Below, one piece after another: positions 28,132 through 38,207 of a stretch of DNA of 64,000 nt. The stretch's first letter is position 1. Each line of letters begins with the position of its first letter. Origin of the DNA: Anderseniella sp963700885 (GTDB taxonomy: Bacteria > Pseudomonadota > Alphaproteobacteria > Rhizobiales > Aestuariivirgaceae); NCBI GenBank assembly GCA_963700885.1, contig CAVOZJ010000013.1, positions 89,420-153,419 of the forward strand, written 5' to 3'. Under the pieces are notes generated by a model. It did not search any database. It had not been told where the DNA came from and was given only the letters and a program-made list of their open reading frames with translations. A program made the position numbers and the translations under genes.

Positions 28132-28753
28132 GGCAGCCGTCAAGCCAAAGATCAACCCGGTACTGAAGCTGGTGCTGGAACTGGGGCCGTTGGTGATTTT
28201 CTTCTTCGTGAATGCTAAGGGCGGGCTTCTGACAGAACACTTCGGAATTGGAGAATTGTTCCCGCAACCGATTTTTCTGGCAACAGCTGTATTCATGGTG
28301 GCGATGCTGGCGTCGATCACGATCAGCTGGATCATAAGCCGGCATCTGGCCATTATGCCACTGATTACCGGGATCGTGGTGCTTGTCATGGGCGGGCTGA
28401 CCTTGTGGCTGCAGGACGACACGTTCATAAAGGTGAAGCCGACAATCGTTAATGTGTTCTTTGGCGCCGTACTGCTGATCGGCATGGTATTTGGCCGGTC
28501 GTTTCTGGCTTACGTGTTTGATGCCGCGTTTGCGCTCGATAACGAGGGCTGGCGAAAACTGACCCTTCGGTGGGGCCTCTTCTTCTTCTTTCTGGCCGGC
28601 TTGAACGAACTTGTGTGGCGCACCCAGTCCACCGACTTCTGGGTTGCATTCAAGGTCTGGGGCACAATGCCCCTGACCATGATCTTTGCGCTGGCCCAGT
28701 TGCCCCTGATGCAAAGGCACATGGTTCAAGACCAGGAGGACAACCGGACCTGA
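28124..28753 (+). CDS. yciB: inner membrane-spanning protein YciB / septation protein A
   Basis: Integral membrane protein of 209 aa with about five helices. The conserved N-terminus is PVLKLVLELGPLVIFFFVNA, and the family motif WRTQSTDFWVAFKVWG is near residue 165. YciB is linked to cell-envelope synthesis and division. It starts at TTG (28124), overlapping the ftsY stop by eight bases, with GGAAGGA upstream. Confidence 0.9.
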
Positions 28754-28896
28754 CATGGCGTTTTACGCGACGTCAGTGAAGTGATGATTGCGGGACGGTC
28801 AAAACGAACATGGTGTATGCAATTGCACCTGAGGAGTAATTGTGCACATATAGTCATTGTAGGATCCATCGCTAATTATGCCGGGGGGCTAATATT

Positions 28897-29364
28897 ATGG
28901 ATGATCGTCCAGATCGTAATGACGTATCAGATGACAGGGAAAATACTGCGCCGGTCAGTTTCTGGTTAAAGCGCGCAGCACAGTATTCGGCAGATTTATA
29001 TTCGGAACGCCGGGGCAAGTCGGGGCTCACCCAGCGCCAGTTTACAGTTCTGGAGGCGGTGTTGCGCCATGATGGCGAAAGCCAGACTGCCCTGGTGCGA
29101 GAAACCGGTATTGACCGTTCAACATTGGCTGATCTGGTAAATCGCCTCGAGACACACGGTTATCTTTCACGCAAACGCAGCGACAGGGATGCCCGGGTGA
29201 ATTTTGTGTTTTTGACAGAGGCTGGCCGGCACATGTTGATGAATGCCCAACCGCAGGTATCGCTTGTGGATCAGGCAATCATCGGCAGTTTGCCTGAACG
29301 CAACCGGAAGGTGTTTGTTGCATCGCTGCAAATGCTGTCAGAGAAACTCGACCAGGCTGAATGA
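28897..29364 (+). CDS. MarR family transcriptional regulator
   Basis: 155-aa winged-helix DNA-binding protein. The core is LTQRQFTVLEAVLRHDG, the recognition helix TGIDRSTLADLVNRLE near residue 72 and the wing SRKRSDRDARVNFVFLTEAGR. It stands alone between yciB and the convergent ccmG, so no obvious target is adjacent; small-ligand-responsive repression is typical of the family. The short 143-base upstream region contains no clear palindrome. Confidence 0.88.
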   Translation: MDDRPDRNDVSDDRENTAPVSFWLKRAAQYSADLYSERRGKSGLTQRQFTVLEAVLRHDGESQTALVRETGIDRSTLADLVNRLETHGYLSRKRSDRDARVNFVFLTEAGRHMLMNAQPQVSLVDQAIIGSLPERNRKVFVASLQMLSEKLDQAE

Positions 29365-29374
29365 CAGAACAGGT

Positions 29375-29965
29375 TTACGGCCGGCGGGCTTTTTCGATTG
29401 CCGGCATGACTTCTTCACGCATGGCCGATTGCGTGATGGGTCCGGTAAACTTGTAGACAATGATGCCGTCGCCGTTGACCAGAAATGTCTCCGGGACACC
29501 GTAGACACCCCATTCGACGGCGGTACGTCCCGTTGTATCCACGCCGACGCTTGCATAGGGGTTGCCCAGCGCGTTGAGAAACCGCAGGGCGTTCTCCCGT
29601 TGATCCTTGTAGTTGATACCTGCAAGATGAATGTCATTCTGCCTGGCCAGCTCGGTCAGTTGCGGGTGTTCCTCCCGGCAGGGCCCACACCATGACGCCC
29701 ATACATTCACCAGGGTAAGTCCGCCCCGGGCCAGGCTCTGCGACCTGAGACCGGGAACCGCAGACCCGTTGACTGCAAGACCCTCAAGAGCCGGGAGTTC
29801 AAATGATGGAACTGGTTTGTTGATCAGTGCAGACGGCAGCTTCGACGGATCACCGCTTGTGAGACCTGCCATGAAAACAGCAGCAAGGCCTGCGAAAATC
29901 AGGACAGGCGCAAGGACCCATGAACGGCCACGCTTCGGCGCACTGTCAGTAATGCGGTCATTCAT
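29375..29965 (-). CDS. ccmG: cytochrome c biogenesis thiol:disulfide oxidoreductase CcmG/DsbE
   Basis: Periplasmic thioredoxin tethered by an N-terminal helix (residues about 17-36) that reduces apocytochrome c or CcmH for haem attachment. 196 aa. The redox site WCGPCREEHP is near residue 91 and GVYGVPETFLVN carries the cis-Pro. It overlaps the ccmD stop codon. Last gene of the ccmABCDG cluster. Confidence 0.93.
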   Translation of the reverse strand: MNDRITDSAPKRGRSWVLAPVLIFAGLAAVFMAGLTSGDPSKLPSALINKPVPSFELPALEGLAVNGSAVPGLRSQSLARGGLTLVNVWASWCGPCREEHPQLTELARQNDIHLAGINYKDQRENALRFLNALGNPYASVGVDTTGRTAVEWGVYGVPETFLVNGDGIIVYKFTGPITQSAMREEVMPAIEKARRP

Positions 29966-30141
29966 GACTGCGGTTGCCCTGACTTGCGACGGCGCCCGGC
30001 ACCTTCATCGTCCAGTTTTCTGAGGCGCTTTGCCACCGAACGCGCGCGCCCGAAAACCCACAAGACCAATCCGCCAAGTACGATAAGGGTAATCACGTAG
30101 GACGAAATCACGAAGCTCATATGAGGGGCTGAGAAGTCCAT
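29962..30141 (-). CDS. ccmD: haem exporter protein CcmD
   Basis: 59-aa single-pass protein. The short N-terminus DFSAPHMSFVISSY is followed by a membrane helix (ITLIVLGGLVLWVF) and a basic tail. It stabilises CcmE-CcmABC release. It sits exactly between ccmC and ccmG and overlaps ccmG (TCAT on the plus strand), as in other System I clusters. It is too short for routine ORF calling. Confidence 0.88.
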   Translation of the reverse strand: MDFSAPHMSFVISSYVITLIVLGGLVLWVFGRARSVAKRLRKLDDEGAGRRRKSGQPQS

Positions 30142-30156
30142 GGATTCAATACATTC

Positions 30157-30891
30157 TCATTGCACGGCACCGGTGCGCGCAAGTTCGGTCTGGCGTATTC
30201 GGCGTGCGCCGATTTCGGAACGAATGGCAATCAGATGAAGCGCCAGAAACAGAAAACAGTAGGCGAGCCCCATTATCAGCAGCGGTGTAAGAATGGAAGA
30301 ATGAATGGCGGGCCCGTCCGACCTGAACACACTCGCCGGTTGATGCAGTGAATACCACCAGTCTACCGAAAATTTGACAATCGGGACATTGATGAACCCA
30401 ACTATCGCGACAATTGCTGCTATACGCGATGCCCGGTGTGGATCATCAATCGCCTGCCATATGGCAATATAGCCCAGGTACAACAGCAGGAGTACAAACA
30501 TGGAAGTAAGGCGGGCATCCCAGACCCACCATGTACCCCACATCGGCTTGCCCCACAGCGAGCCGGTGGCCAGTGCGAGAAAACAAAATGCAGCCCCGAT
30601 GGGTGCAGCGGCCTTGGCTGCAATATCGGCCAGCGGATGACGGAATACGATGCCTGCAATGCTGGCCAGTGCCATAACGGAATAAACCATCAGGGCAGAC
30701 CATGCCGCAGGTACGTGAACATACATGATGCGAACGGTCTCGCCCTGCTGATAGTCGGCAGGCGCCTGTGTCAGACCAAGAAAAAGTCCGAGACCAAACA
30801 GGCCTATAGTGATCACCCACACCCACGGCTGAACGGTTTTCTGGATACGCAGAAAGCGGGTTGGATTGGCAAATCTTTCTATGGAACTCAT
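30157..30891 (-). CDS. ccmC: haem transporter CcmC
   Basis: Inner-membrane haem-handling protein of 244 aa with six helices. The tryptophan-rich WWD-type motif appears as GKPMWGTWWVWDARLTS near residue 125, with flanking histidines (HVPAAW; HQPAS). It presents haem to CcmE. It lies between ccmB and ccmD. Confidence 0.95.
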   Translation of the reverse strand: MSSIERFANPTRFLRIQKTVQPWVWVITIGLFGLGLFLGLTQAPADYQQGETVRIMYVHVPAAWSALMVYSVMALASIAGIVFRHPLADIAAKAAAPIGAAFCFLALATGSLWGKPMWGTWWVWDARLTSMFVLLLLYLGYIAIWQAIDDPHRASRIAAIVAIVGFINVPIVKFSVDWWYSLHQPASVFRSDGPAIHSSILTPLLIMGLAYCFLFLALHLIAIRSEIGARRIRQTELARTGAVQ

Positions 30892-30978
30892 GGCAATACT
30901 CTGTAACGCCAGCTCCCGCAGCGTGCAATGGTGACATGGTCACAGCCCAGTGTCCCGGCCTACGTCAATCAGCAGTGA

Positions 30979-31650
30979 TCAGCGCATGTAGCTGCGCAGC
31001 GCTGCAGCAGAAGCCAGCGGAGTGACAACCAGTGCCGCCAGCACAATGGCAATCAGGATAATCAGGGCCGTACCGGAGTTATCGATGCCGGACTGTGTGC
31101 CCGATGAAGCAAGCACACCGAAAATCATGACCGGCACATAAAGCGGCAATACCAGCAGTGACACCAGCAATCCGCCCTGACGCAGACCAACAGTGATGGC
31201 AGCGCCCAGGCTGGCCAACAGGGAAAGTGCCACGGAACCGGCCACCATGGCGGTTGCAAGCGGCAGGACGAGAGCTGAATCAAGGTTTAACAGGAAGCCC
31301 AGGACTGGTGCCGCAACCGCCAGCGGCAAGCCGGAGGTCAACCAGTGGACCGAAGCCTTGGCCAGCACCACAATTTCCATAGGTGTCGATGACAATGCCA
31401 TGATCTCGAGCGACCCGTCATCATGGTCGGTCTGATACAGACGGTCGGCGGACAAGAGGACAGACAGCAGCAACGCAATCCACAAGGCGCCTGGTGCAAT
31501 CCGCTGCAATAATTGCTGATCCGGACCGAGACCGAGCGGCAACAGGACAATGACGGTCAGAAAAAACCCGATTGCCGTGCCGATGCCGCCACCCTGCCGG
31601 ATGGCAAGTGTGAAATCGCGGGCAAGAAGGGCTGTATAGGAAGATGTCAT
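30979..31650 (-). CDS. ccmB: haem exporter protein CcmB
   Basis: Membrane subunit of the CcmAB ABC complex that releases holo-CcmE. 223 aa with six predicted helices. It starts ALLARDFTLAIRQGGG and contains DDGSLEIMALSS and LPLYVPVMIFG, both conserved in CcmB. It lies directly downstream of ccmA. Confidence 0.94.
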   Translation of the reverse strand: MTSSYTALLARDFTLAIRQGGGIGTAIGFFLTVIVLLPLGLGPDQQLLQRIAPGALWIALLLSVLLSADRLYQTDHDDGSLEIMALSSTPMEIVVLAKASVHWLTSGLPLAVAAPVLGFLLNLDSALVLPLATAMVAGSVALSLLASLGAAITVGLRQGGLLVSLLVLPLYVPVMIFGVLASSGTQSGIDNSGTALIILIAIVLAALVVTPLASAAALRSYMR

Positions 31651-31715
31651 TCAAACTCACCGGAACAGGTTGCTAAAGGAGCAGGGTGAAGTAACTGTAG
31701 CCGCTTTCCGCAGCC

Positions 31716-32321
31716 TTATGCGATCTTTGTAAAATCCAGTATATCGCTGGATTTGACGGGCAAGTCGATGTGGGTGGAAGCAATGATGATGCCCTCACTT
31801 TCCAGATGCCTCATCATCATGCCTGCCAGCAGTTGTTGAGATGCGGTGTCCAGTCCGACGGTCGGTTCGTCCAGCAACCATACCGGCTTTTCAACCAGGG
31901 CCAGCCGGGCGAGACCCAGTCTGCGTTTTTGACCGGCAGACAGGAGTTGTGCCTGGTACCCGCCAAGTTCTTCGAGATTCATGGCCTGCATGGCACCTGT
32001 CACGTTGCTTCCACCCAGAAAGCCTGCCCAGAATTTCAGGTTTTCCTCAACTGAAAGATGCAGCTTGATTGCATCCTGGTGCGCGATGAAGTGAACGTGT
32101 TCGCCAAGCTGGCTATCGGCGGGTAGCAAAGCCCATTCAAATGTGATTGATCCGGCGACAGGTTCCGCAAGCCCGGCGATGAGCCGCAGCAAAGATGTCT
32201 TGCCGGCCCCGTTGGGGCCGCGCAACACCAGCATGCGGCCTGACAGGGCGGTAAAGTCGAGATCGGCAAAGACAATTCGCCCGCCGCGTTCACAAGCCAG
32301 TTGCTGCCCCGAAATCTTCAT
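31716..32321 (-). CDS. ccmA: haem exporter ATP-binding protein CcmA
   Basis: ATPase of the CcmAB complex. 201 aa. Walker A GPNGAGKTSLLR is near residue 35, signature LSAGQKRRLGLARL, Walker B VWLLDEPTVGLD, and THIDL follows. I chose the ATG at 32321 because the ABC fold begins there; the frame from 32372 adds 17 residues. First gene of the ccm cluster, divergent from acnA with about 140 bases between. Confidence 0.93.
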   Translation of the reverse strand: MKISGQQLACERGGRIVFADLDFTALSGRMLVLRGPNGAGKTSLLRLIAGLAEPVAGSITFEWALLPADSQLGEHVHFIAHQDAIKLHLSVEENLKFWAGFLGGSNVTGAMQAMNLEELGGYQAQLLSAGQKRRLGLARLALVEKPVWLLDEPTVGLDTASQQLLAGMMMRHLESEGIIIASTHIDLPVKSSDILDFTKIA

Positions 32322-32458
32322 GCGAGCGGTCTTTACCGCAAACACGCAGCAGTGGAAAGTGATGTTCGACAACTGCTACGATGAGATGTGCCACTGGTGC
32401 TTGGCGAAAGATTTGTCTAGAAGACGCACATCATTGAAATTCCACGGAGCAATACCAG

Positions 32459-35158
32459 ATGACCGATCAGTCGCTTGACAGTTTCAAATGCCGCAAGACC
32501 CTCAAGGTCGGATCCAGGGCATATGTGTATTATTCGCTCAAGACTGCCGAGAAGAACGGGCTTGCAGGAATCTCGTCTTTGCCATCGTCACTTAAGGTGC
32601 TTCTGGAAAATCTCCTGCGACATGAGGACGGGCGCACGGTTACCAGAACCGACATTGAAGCGATGGCAAAGTGGGTCCAGGCCAAGGGTAAATCCAAACG
32701 CGAAATTGCATTCCGGCCGGCCCGGGTGCTGATGCAGGATTTTACCGGAGTTCCTGCTGTGGTTGATCTGGCGGCCATGCGCGACGCCATGGTGAACCTC
32801 AACGGCAATCCGAAGAAGATCAACCCGTTGGCGCCGGTCGACCTTGTGATCGATCATTCGGTGATGGTGGACTTTTTCGGAACAGCCGGTGCATTCAGGA
32901 AAAATGTCGGCATGGAATATGATCGCAACGGCGAACGCTACAAGTTCCTGAAATGGGGGCAGGGCGCCTTTGACAATTTCAGGGTTGTTCCGCCCGGAAC
33001 CGGTATCTGCCATCAGGTCAATCTGGAGTATCTGGCCAGGACAGTGTGGACCAAAAAGCAGAAGGTGAACGGCAAGGCTGCAACTGTTGCCTATCCCGAT
33101 ACACTGGTTGGTACGGATTCACACACAACCATGGTAAATGGCCTTGCTGTTCTCGGCTGGGGAGTCGGTGGCATTGAGGCAGAGGCAGCAATGCTGGGCC
33201 AGCCGATTTCCATGCTCATCCCGGAAGTGGTCGGGTTCAAGCTGACCGGCAAACTGGCCAAAGGCACAACGGCGACCGATCTGGTTCTGCGGGTTGTTGA
33301 AATGCTGCGCGCCAAGGGCGTGGTCGGCAAGTTTGTCGAGTTTTACGGTCCCGGTCTTGGCCACCTGTCACTGGAAGATCAGGCCACGATTGCCAATATG
33401 GCGCCGGAGTACGGTGCTACATGCGGCTTTTTCGCAACCTCCAATGAAACGCTGGATTACCTCACGGGCACCGGGCGGGCTAGGGCCCAGGTGAACCTGG
33501 TTGAAAAATACGCCAGGGCGCAAGGCATGTTCCGCACAAGATCGTCACCGGACCCGGTGTTCACGTCAACGCTTGAACTGAACCTCGGCGATGTCGTTCC
33601 AGCCATTTCCGGGCCCAAGCGGCCGCAAGACAGGGTTATTCTGTCTGAAGCAGAAACTTCATTTGCTTCCGCCATGGCAACCGAGTTCAAACAGGCAGAC
33701 GAAATGGCCAGGCGTCACGAGGTATCCGGGGCAAACTTCGACCTCGGCCACGGAGATGTGGTTATTGCTGCGATAACATCGTGCACCAACACCTCCAACC
33801 CCTCAGTGATGATCGGCGCCGGGTTGCTGGCGCGCAATGCTGCAAAGTTCGGCCTCAAGGTGAAACCATGGGTAAAAACCTCGCTGGCACCTGGTTCGCA
33901 GGTTGTGACCGAGTATCTCAAGTCCTCGGGCCTGCAAAAGGATCTGGATAAAATGGGCTTCGACCTGGTGGGTTACGGCTGCACAACCTGCATCGGCAAC
34001 TCTGGTCCATTGCCGGAAAATGTGTCCGAGACGATCAGGAAGAACAATCTGGTTGCGTGTTCGGTTTTGTCCGGCAATCGCAATTTTGAAGGCCGGGTGA
34101 ACCCGGATGTTCGCGCCAACTACCTGGCATCGCCGCCGCTGGTTGTCGCCTACGCGCTGGCCGGTTCGATGAACATCAACCTGACAACCGATCCGCTCGG
34201 GCATACGGCCAAGGGTGAACCGGTGTACCTGGCGGATATCTGGCCGGACGGCAAGGAAGTAGCGGAATTTGTCCGTAAGAACGTCACCCGCAAAGCCTAC
34301 CAGGGCCGGTACAGGGACGTCTTCAAGGGCGATGCACAATGGCGCAAGATCAAGGTTGACGCCGGCATGACATATGGTTGGGAATCAACATCCACCTACG
34401 TACAGAACCCGCCGTATTTTGACGGCATGAAAATGCAGCCTGATCCAGTCCAGAATATCGTCAATGCGCGAATTCTGGGCCTGTTCGGGGATTCTATCAC
34501 CACGGATCACATTTCACCTGCAGGCGCGATCAAGGCGCAAGGTCCGGCCGGTGAATATCTTACGCAGCACCAGATTCGCCCGATTGATTTCAATTCATAC
34601 GGTGCCCGGCGTGGCAACCATCAGGTGATGATGCGCGGCACATTTGCCAATATCCGCATCAAGAACCAGATGCTGTCAGGTGTGGAGGGTGGCTATACCA
34701 GGCATTATCCGTCCGGCAAACAGATGGCGATCTATGACGCGGCCATGAAATACAAGGCAGAAGGCGTGCCGCTTGTGGTGTTTGCGGGCAAGGAATACGG
34801 CACCGGATCTTCAAGGGACTGGGCGGCAAAGGGAACCCGGCTGCTTGGTGTACGCGCCGTGGTTGCACAGTCTTTCGAGCGTATTCACCGGTCCAACCTG
34901 ATCGGCATGGGTGTTCTGCCCCTGCAGTTTCAGGGTGACGACAGTTGGGAAGCGCTTGGCCTGACGGGTGATGAGACCGTTACAATCAATGGTCTGGACG
35001 GTAAAATGAAGCCTCAGCAATCCTATGACGTGGAAATTACCTCGGGAGGCAAATCCAGGACAGTTACGGTTAAAAGCCGGATAGATACCGCAGATGAGCT
35101 GGATTACTTCATCAATGGCGGCATTCTGCCCTATGTCCTTCGCCAACTGGCAGCCTGA
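32459..35158 (+). CDS. acnA: aconitate hydratase A
   Basis: TCA-cycle enzyme isomerising citrate to isocitrate with a 4Fe-4S cluster. 899 aa, the normal length for the AcnA/IRP class. Motifs include DFTGVPAVVDLAAMR, GTDSHTTMVNGL, the cluster cysteines in TSCTNTSNP and GCTTCIGNSG, and the swivel motif EYGTGSSRDWAAKGT. GGAGCAATACCAG supplies the ribosome site. Divergent from ccmA; the shared upstream region shows no obvious operator. Confidence 0.96.
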   Translation: MTDQSLDSFKCRKTLKVGSRAYVYYSLKTAEKNGLAGISSLPSSLKVLLENLLRHEDGRTVTRTDIEAMAKWVQAKGKSKREIAFRPARVLMQDFTGVPAVVDLAAMRDAMVNLNGNPKKINPLAPVDLVIDHSVMVDFFGTAGAFRKNVGMEYDRNGERYKFLKWGQGAFDNFRVVPPGTGICHQVNLEYLARTVWTKKQKVNGKAATVAYPDTLVGTDSHTTMVNGLAVLGWGVGGIEAEAAMLGQPISMLIPEVVGFKLTGKLAKGTTATDLVLRVVEMLRAKGVVGKFVEFYGPGLGHLSLEDQATIANMAPEYGATCGFFATSNETLDYLTGTGRARAQVNLVEKYARAQGMFRTRSSPDPVFTSTLELNLGDVVPAISGPKRPQDRVILSEAETSFASAMATEFKQADEMARRHEVSGANFDLGHGDVVIAAITSCTNTSNPSVMIGAGLLARNAAKFGLKVKPWVKTSLAPGSQVVTEYLKSSGLQKDLDKMGFDLVGYGCTTCIGNSGPLPENVSETIRKNNLVACSVLSGNRNFEGRVNPDVRANYLASPPLVVAYALAGSMNINLTTDPLGHTAKGEPVYLADIWPDGKEVAEFVRKNVTRKAYQGRYRDVFKGDAQWRKIKVDAGMTYGWESTSTYVQNPPYFDGMKMQPDPVQNIVNARILGLFGDSITTDHISPAGAIKAQGPAGEYLTQHQIRPIDFNSYGARRGNHQVMMRGTFANIRIKNQMLSGVEGGYTRHYPSGKQMAIYDAAMKYKAEGVPLVVFAGKEYGTGSSRDWAAKGTRLLGVRAVVAQSFERIHRSNLIGMGVLPLQFQGDDSWEALGLTGDETVTINGLDGKMKPQQSYDVEITSGGKSRTVTVKSRIDTADELDYFINGGILPYVLRQLAA

Positions 35159-35279
35159 CGGGCGAACGGCGGAATGATTATGCAGGATGCTGCGGTGTGT
35201 GCCTGGCCAGCAGTGTAACAATCATATTTCACTCACTCGTGAGTGGCAGTTGAATAGTAGTTGGGTCATAAGTCACTAC

Positions 35280-36050
35280 ATGGACAAATTGCGACACATC
35301 TCCCGACGCGGGGTACTTGCAGGTGGTGCGGCTGTCACGGCCGTTGCCGCGACAGGTATTTCGGCACCTGCCCTGGCAACGCGCGAGCGGCCGATATTCA
35401 TAGAATTATTTACGTCGCAGGGATGTTCTTCGTGCCCTCCGGCCGATGCTTTCATGGGAGAATTGATCCAGCGTCCGGATATTGTCGGCGTGTCGATGAA
35501 TGTCGACTACTGGGATTATCTCGGGTGGCGTGACACGCTGGCGTCGGCTGCCTTCACGCGCCGCCAGAAGGAGTATGCGGACCGGCGCGGTGATGGCCGG
35601 GTTTACACGCCCCAAATGGTTATCAATGGCCGTGCACATGCGGTCGGCTCTCACAAACAGGATGTATTGCGCGAAGTGGAGCGGCAGATTGCTGTTCCCG
35701 ATACCTATTTTGTGTCAATCGAGGTATCATCCAGGGGGGGTGAGCTTCATGTTGAGGTGGCCGGCGGCCCGACAGACCGCATTATCCAGTCATCAACAGT
35801 GTGGATGATGTCGATTGAACCGAAAGTTTCGGTGGAGATCAGACGCGGTGAGAATACCGGCCGGATAATCGATTATTTCAACGTGGTTCGCCAGATGACC
35901 CCGATCGGCATGTGGAAAGGTGAAGCTGCCTCGTTCAACCTGCCCAAGGCGCAGATTGTCAACCGGCAGAACAGCATGTGCGTGGTTGTTTTGCAGGTAG
36001 ATGGCGGTGGTCCGGTCCTGGGATGTGCCGAAATGAAAGCTTCTGCGTGA
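35280..36050 (+). CDS. DUF1223 (thioredoxin-like) secreted protein
   Basis: Exported protein of 256 aa. The N-terminus RHISRRGVLAGGAAV followed by a hydrophobic stretch ending ALA looks like a twin-arginine signal (residues 1-35). The core begins PIFIELFTSQGCSSCPPAD, with the C-x-x-C pair of a thioredoxin-like fold, and contains VYTPQMVINGR. The DUF1223 family has no established role, though the CxxC suggests redox chemistry. It follows acnA on the same strand. Confidence 0.82.
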   Translation: MDKLRHISRRGVLAGGAAVTAVAATGISAPALATRERPIFIELFTSQGCSSCPPADAFMGELIQRPDIVGVSMNVDYWDYLGWRDTLASAAFTRRQKEYADRRGDGRVYTPQMVINGRAHAVGSHKQDVLREVERQIAVPDTYFVSIEVSSRGGELHVEVAGGPTDRIIQSSTVWMMSIEPKVSVEIRRGENTGRIIDYFNVVRQMTPIGMWKGEAASFNLPKAQIVNRQNSMCVVVLQVDGGGPVLGCAEMKASA

Positions 36051-36151
36051 GCTTTCGCTACTGATCCAGTTTCAGGACGACAGCGAAACCCCTAACCTGT
36101 AACCGGGCCTGATAGCCATCAACTGACAGCATAACCAGCTCTGCTCCTGGA

Positions 36152-36439
36152 CTAAAGCCCTTCAACGATGACGAATTGTCCATTGGCTGCGCCGGCGCGT
36201 TTCTGGCGCGCGGCCGTGTACTCCGGCGAGTTGTAGAAGTTTCGTGCGGCCATCATGTCCGGAAACTGCAGAATTACAACACGGCGGCTTTCATTGTCGC
36301 CTTCGACGGTTTCAACCGCGCCCCCACGGGCAAGGTAGGTGCCGCCATACTTGGCGATCGCGGCAGGCGCGGCCGCCTTGTAGTTTTCATACTGGTCAGC
36401 ATTGGTTACATCAATTCTGGCGATAATATAGGCAACCAT
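36152..36439 (-). CDS. DUF1330 domain-containing protein
   Basis: 95-aa ferredoxin-like alpha/beta barrel protein. It starts VAYIIARIDVTNADQYENYK, with the conserved RGG near residue 38 and the C-terminal FYNSPEYTAARQKR motif typical of DUF1330. The function is unknown; related folds are dimeric stress-associated proteins. GAGGAG precedes the ATG. Confidence 0.85.
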   Translation of the reverse strand: MVAYIIARIDVTNADQYENYKAAAPAAIAKYGGTYLARGGAVETVEGDNESRRVVILQFPDMMAARNFYNSPEYTAARQKRAGAANGQFVIVEGL

Positions 36440-36482
36440 TCAAACGTCTCCTCATTGGGCAGGGCCGGTGTTGTGAAATTCT

Positions 36483-37409
36483 CTAAACAGCAAACTTTGA
36501 CGGATCAACATTTGCTCCGCATATCACGGCACAGACTTTTTCGTTGTCTTCCGGTCTGTAAATTCCGCTCAGCAGGGCAGCCAGCACTGTTGCGCCGCCG
36601 GGTTCGGTAATAATGCGATGATTGTGCCAAAGCCACATCTGGGCGCGATCAATTTCAGCATCCGGCACCAGCAGGCAGCCGTCGACATGAGCCTGGGCGA
36701 TTTCAAACGCCAGGACTCCTATTTCGGAAGCCCCCAGCGAGTCTGCAGCGATACCTGAAACTTCGACCCTGACGGGTTTCCCCGCTGCCCGGGCGGCATG
36801 CAGGGCAGTGCATGTATCCGGCTCGACAGAAATAATGCCGGCGCGCTCCCGGTACCAGGCAGCAACCCCGCCGACAAGCCCGCCACCGCCAACGGCGACC
36901 AGGACAGTATCGAGGCCGGGGCACTGGTCTTCCAGTTCAAGGCCAAGCGTACCCTGGCCGGCAAGGGTCGGTTCCGCGTTGTAGGCGTGCACCGAAACCG
37001 CGCCGGTTTTCGCTATGTGGGCTTCACACAGGGCGAGGGCTTCGGCGTAGTTTGCGCCGTCCTGAATGACTTCAGCGCCACAGGATCTGATGCGGGCAAC
37101 CTTGGCCGGCGCAGAGATCGACGGCACGAAGATGTGCGCCTTAAGGCCAAGGACCTGGGCAACATGGGCAACCGCTGCCCCGTGATTGCCGCCGGATGCT
37201 GCAGCAACGCCTGCAGTCCTGGCTGCCTGGTTATCAATCAGTGAGTTGAAGGCGCCACGTGCCTTGAATGAACCCGAATGCTGAAAGCATTCAAGCTTCA
37301 GGGTGACTGGTTGCCTGATGCCTGGCAATGCGACCTGCATAACAGGAGTGCGGCAGATGCGCGACACAATGCGTGCGTAGGCAGATTCAATGTCTTTCCG
37401 GGTGATCAT
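36483..37409 (-). CDS. threonine/serine dehydratase, PLP-dependent
   Basis: Fold-type II PLP enzyme of 308 aa, likely deaminating threonine or serine to the 2-oxo acid. The PLP lysine is in GSFKARGAFNSL near residue 49, ASGGNHGAAVA near 92, and the phosphate-binding loop VGGGGLVGG near residue 173. It lacks the C-terminal ACT-like regulatory domain of biosynthetic IlvA, so it is a short catabolic or racemase-like type. Neighbours give no pathway clue. Confidence 0.85.
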   Translation of the reverse strand: MITRKDIESAYARIVSRICRTPVMQVALPGIRQPVTLKLECFQHSGSFKARGAFNSLIDNQAARTAGVAAASGGNHGAAVAHVAQVLGLKAHIFVPSISAPAKVARIRSCGAEVIQDGANYAEALALCEAHIAKTGAVSVHAYNAEPTLAGQGTLGLELEDQCPGLDTVLVAVGGGGLVGGVAAWYRERAGIISVEPDTCTALHAARAAGKPVRVEVSGIAADSLGASEIGVLAFEIAQAHVDGCLLVPDAEIDRAQMWLWHNHRIITEPGGATVLAALLSGIYRPEDNEKVCAVICGANVDPSKFAV

Positions 37410-37508
37410 TTGCTAAGTGGGGCTGGACCGGGGTCGCTGCTTTAGTGTGGAGAATCCAGAGTCATAGTGACCTTTTTGCGCCAGCGCGGCAATGCTTGCT
37501 TGTGAGCG

Positions 37509-38207
37509 TCATGCGTTGATCTCCATGCGAAGTCCACGACCGTCGAACTGTGGTGTTTGCGGGAAAGTAATGTGCCTGCCGTTGGCAATGCGCCAGGCAG
37601 ACCAGGCACACGCACAGGCATCCAGGATGTCATCTTCCGAGGCTCGCGACTTTTTCCACACGGGATACTGTAGCCGGCCGACAGGAAATCCACCGGCAGT
37701 CAGAAGTGTGCGGCGCAGGTCTGCGCCTTCAGCGGATTTCTTGGAGTACTGCAAGGGAGCCTTGCTGTTCATGGTGCAAAACGAAACCTCGGGATGAACT
37801 TCAAAAACCCGGGACTGAAGTTCAGGTGTGATGACGGCATCGACCTCGCGCATTTTCGGAAACAGCATGAATGCCTGTCTGGAGAATTTCTTGCCGAGAA
37901 TGCCGGCGTTGATTTCGCAGGCCGTGGCATAGCTGCCGGCCATGACAGCTTTCCGGCAGGGAACCGGGAAAACCGATGACCTGCGTGGGCCAACGTAGTT
38001 GCGCGCAAGGGCCTCGCAGGAACGGGCTCGCTCATGTGGAAAGCCAATTGGGATGTCCACAGCGATATGTGTGGAATTGATGTCCAGCGCGCCATGGATG
38101 TCCGCAATGATGGCAGCGAGGGGTGTCTCATCGCGGTTGCCTGACCACGTCACCATGACCCAGCCCGCCCTGCAGCCATCCAGCCCGATGAAACAGGGCT
38201 CAGGCAT
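37509..38207 (-). CDS. DUF429 domain-containing protein
   Basis: 232-aa protein with an RNase H-like fold. It starts CFIGLDGCRAGWVMVTW, has AVDIPIGFP near residue 50, and ends with a DILDACACAWSAWR helix typical of DUF429. The function is unknown. Its start overlaps the end of the pyridoxal kinase gene by eight bases, so the two are probably co-transcribed. Confidence 0.8.
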   Translation of the reverse strand: MPEPCFIGLDGCRAGWVMVTWSGNRDETPLAAIIADIHGALDINSTHIAVDIPIGFPHERARSCEALARNYVGPRRSSVFPVPCRKAVMAGSYATACEINAGILGKKFSRQAFMLFPKMREVDAVITPELQSRVFEVHPEVSFCTMNSKAPLQYSKKSAEGADLRRTLLTAGGFPVGRLQYPVWKKSRASEDDILDACACAWSAWRIANGRHITFPQTPQFDGRGLRMEINA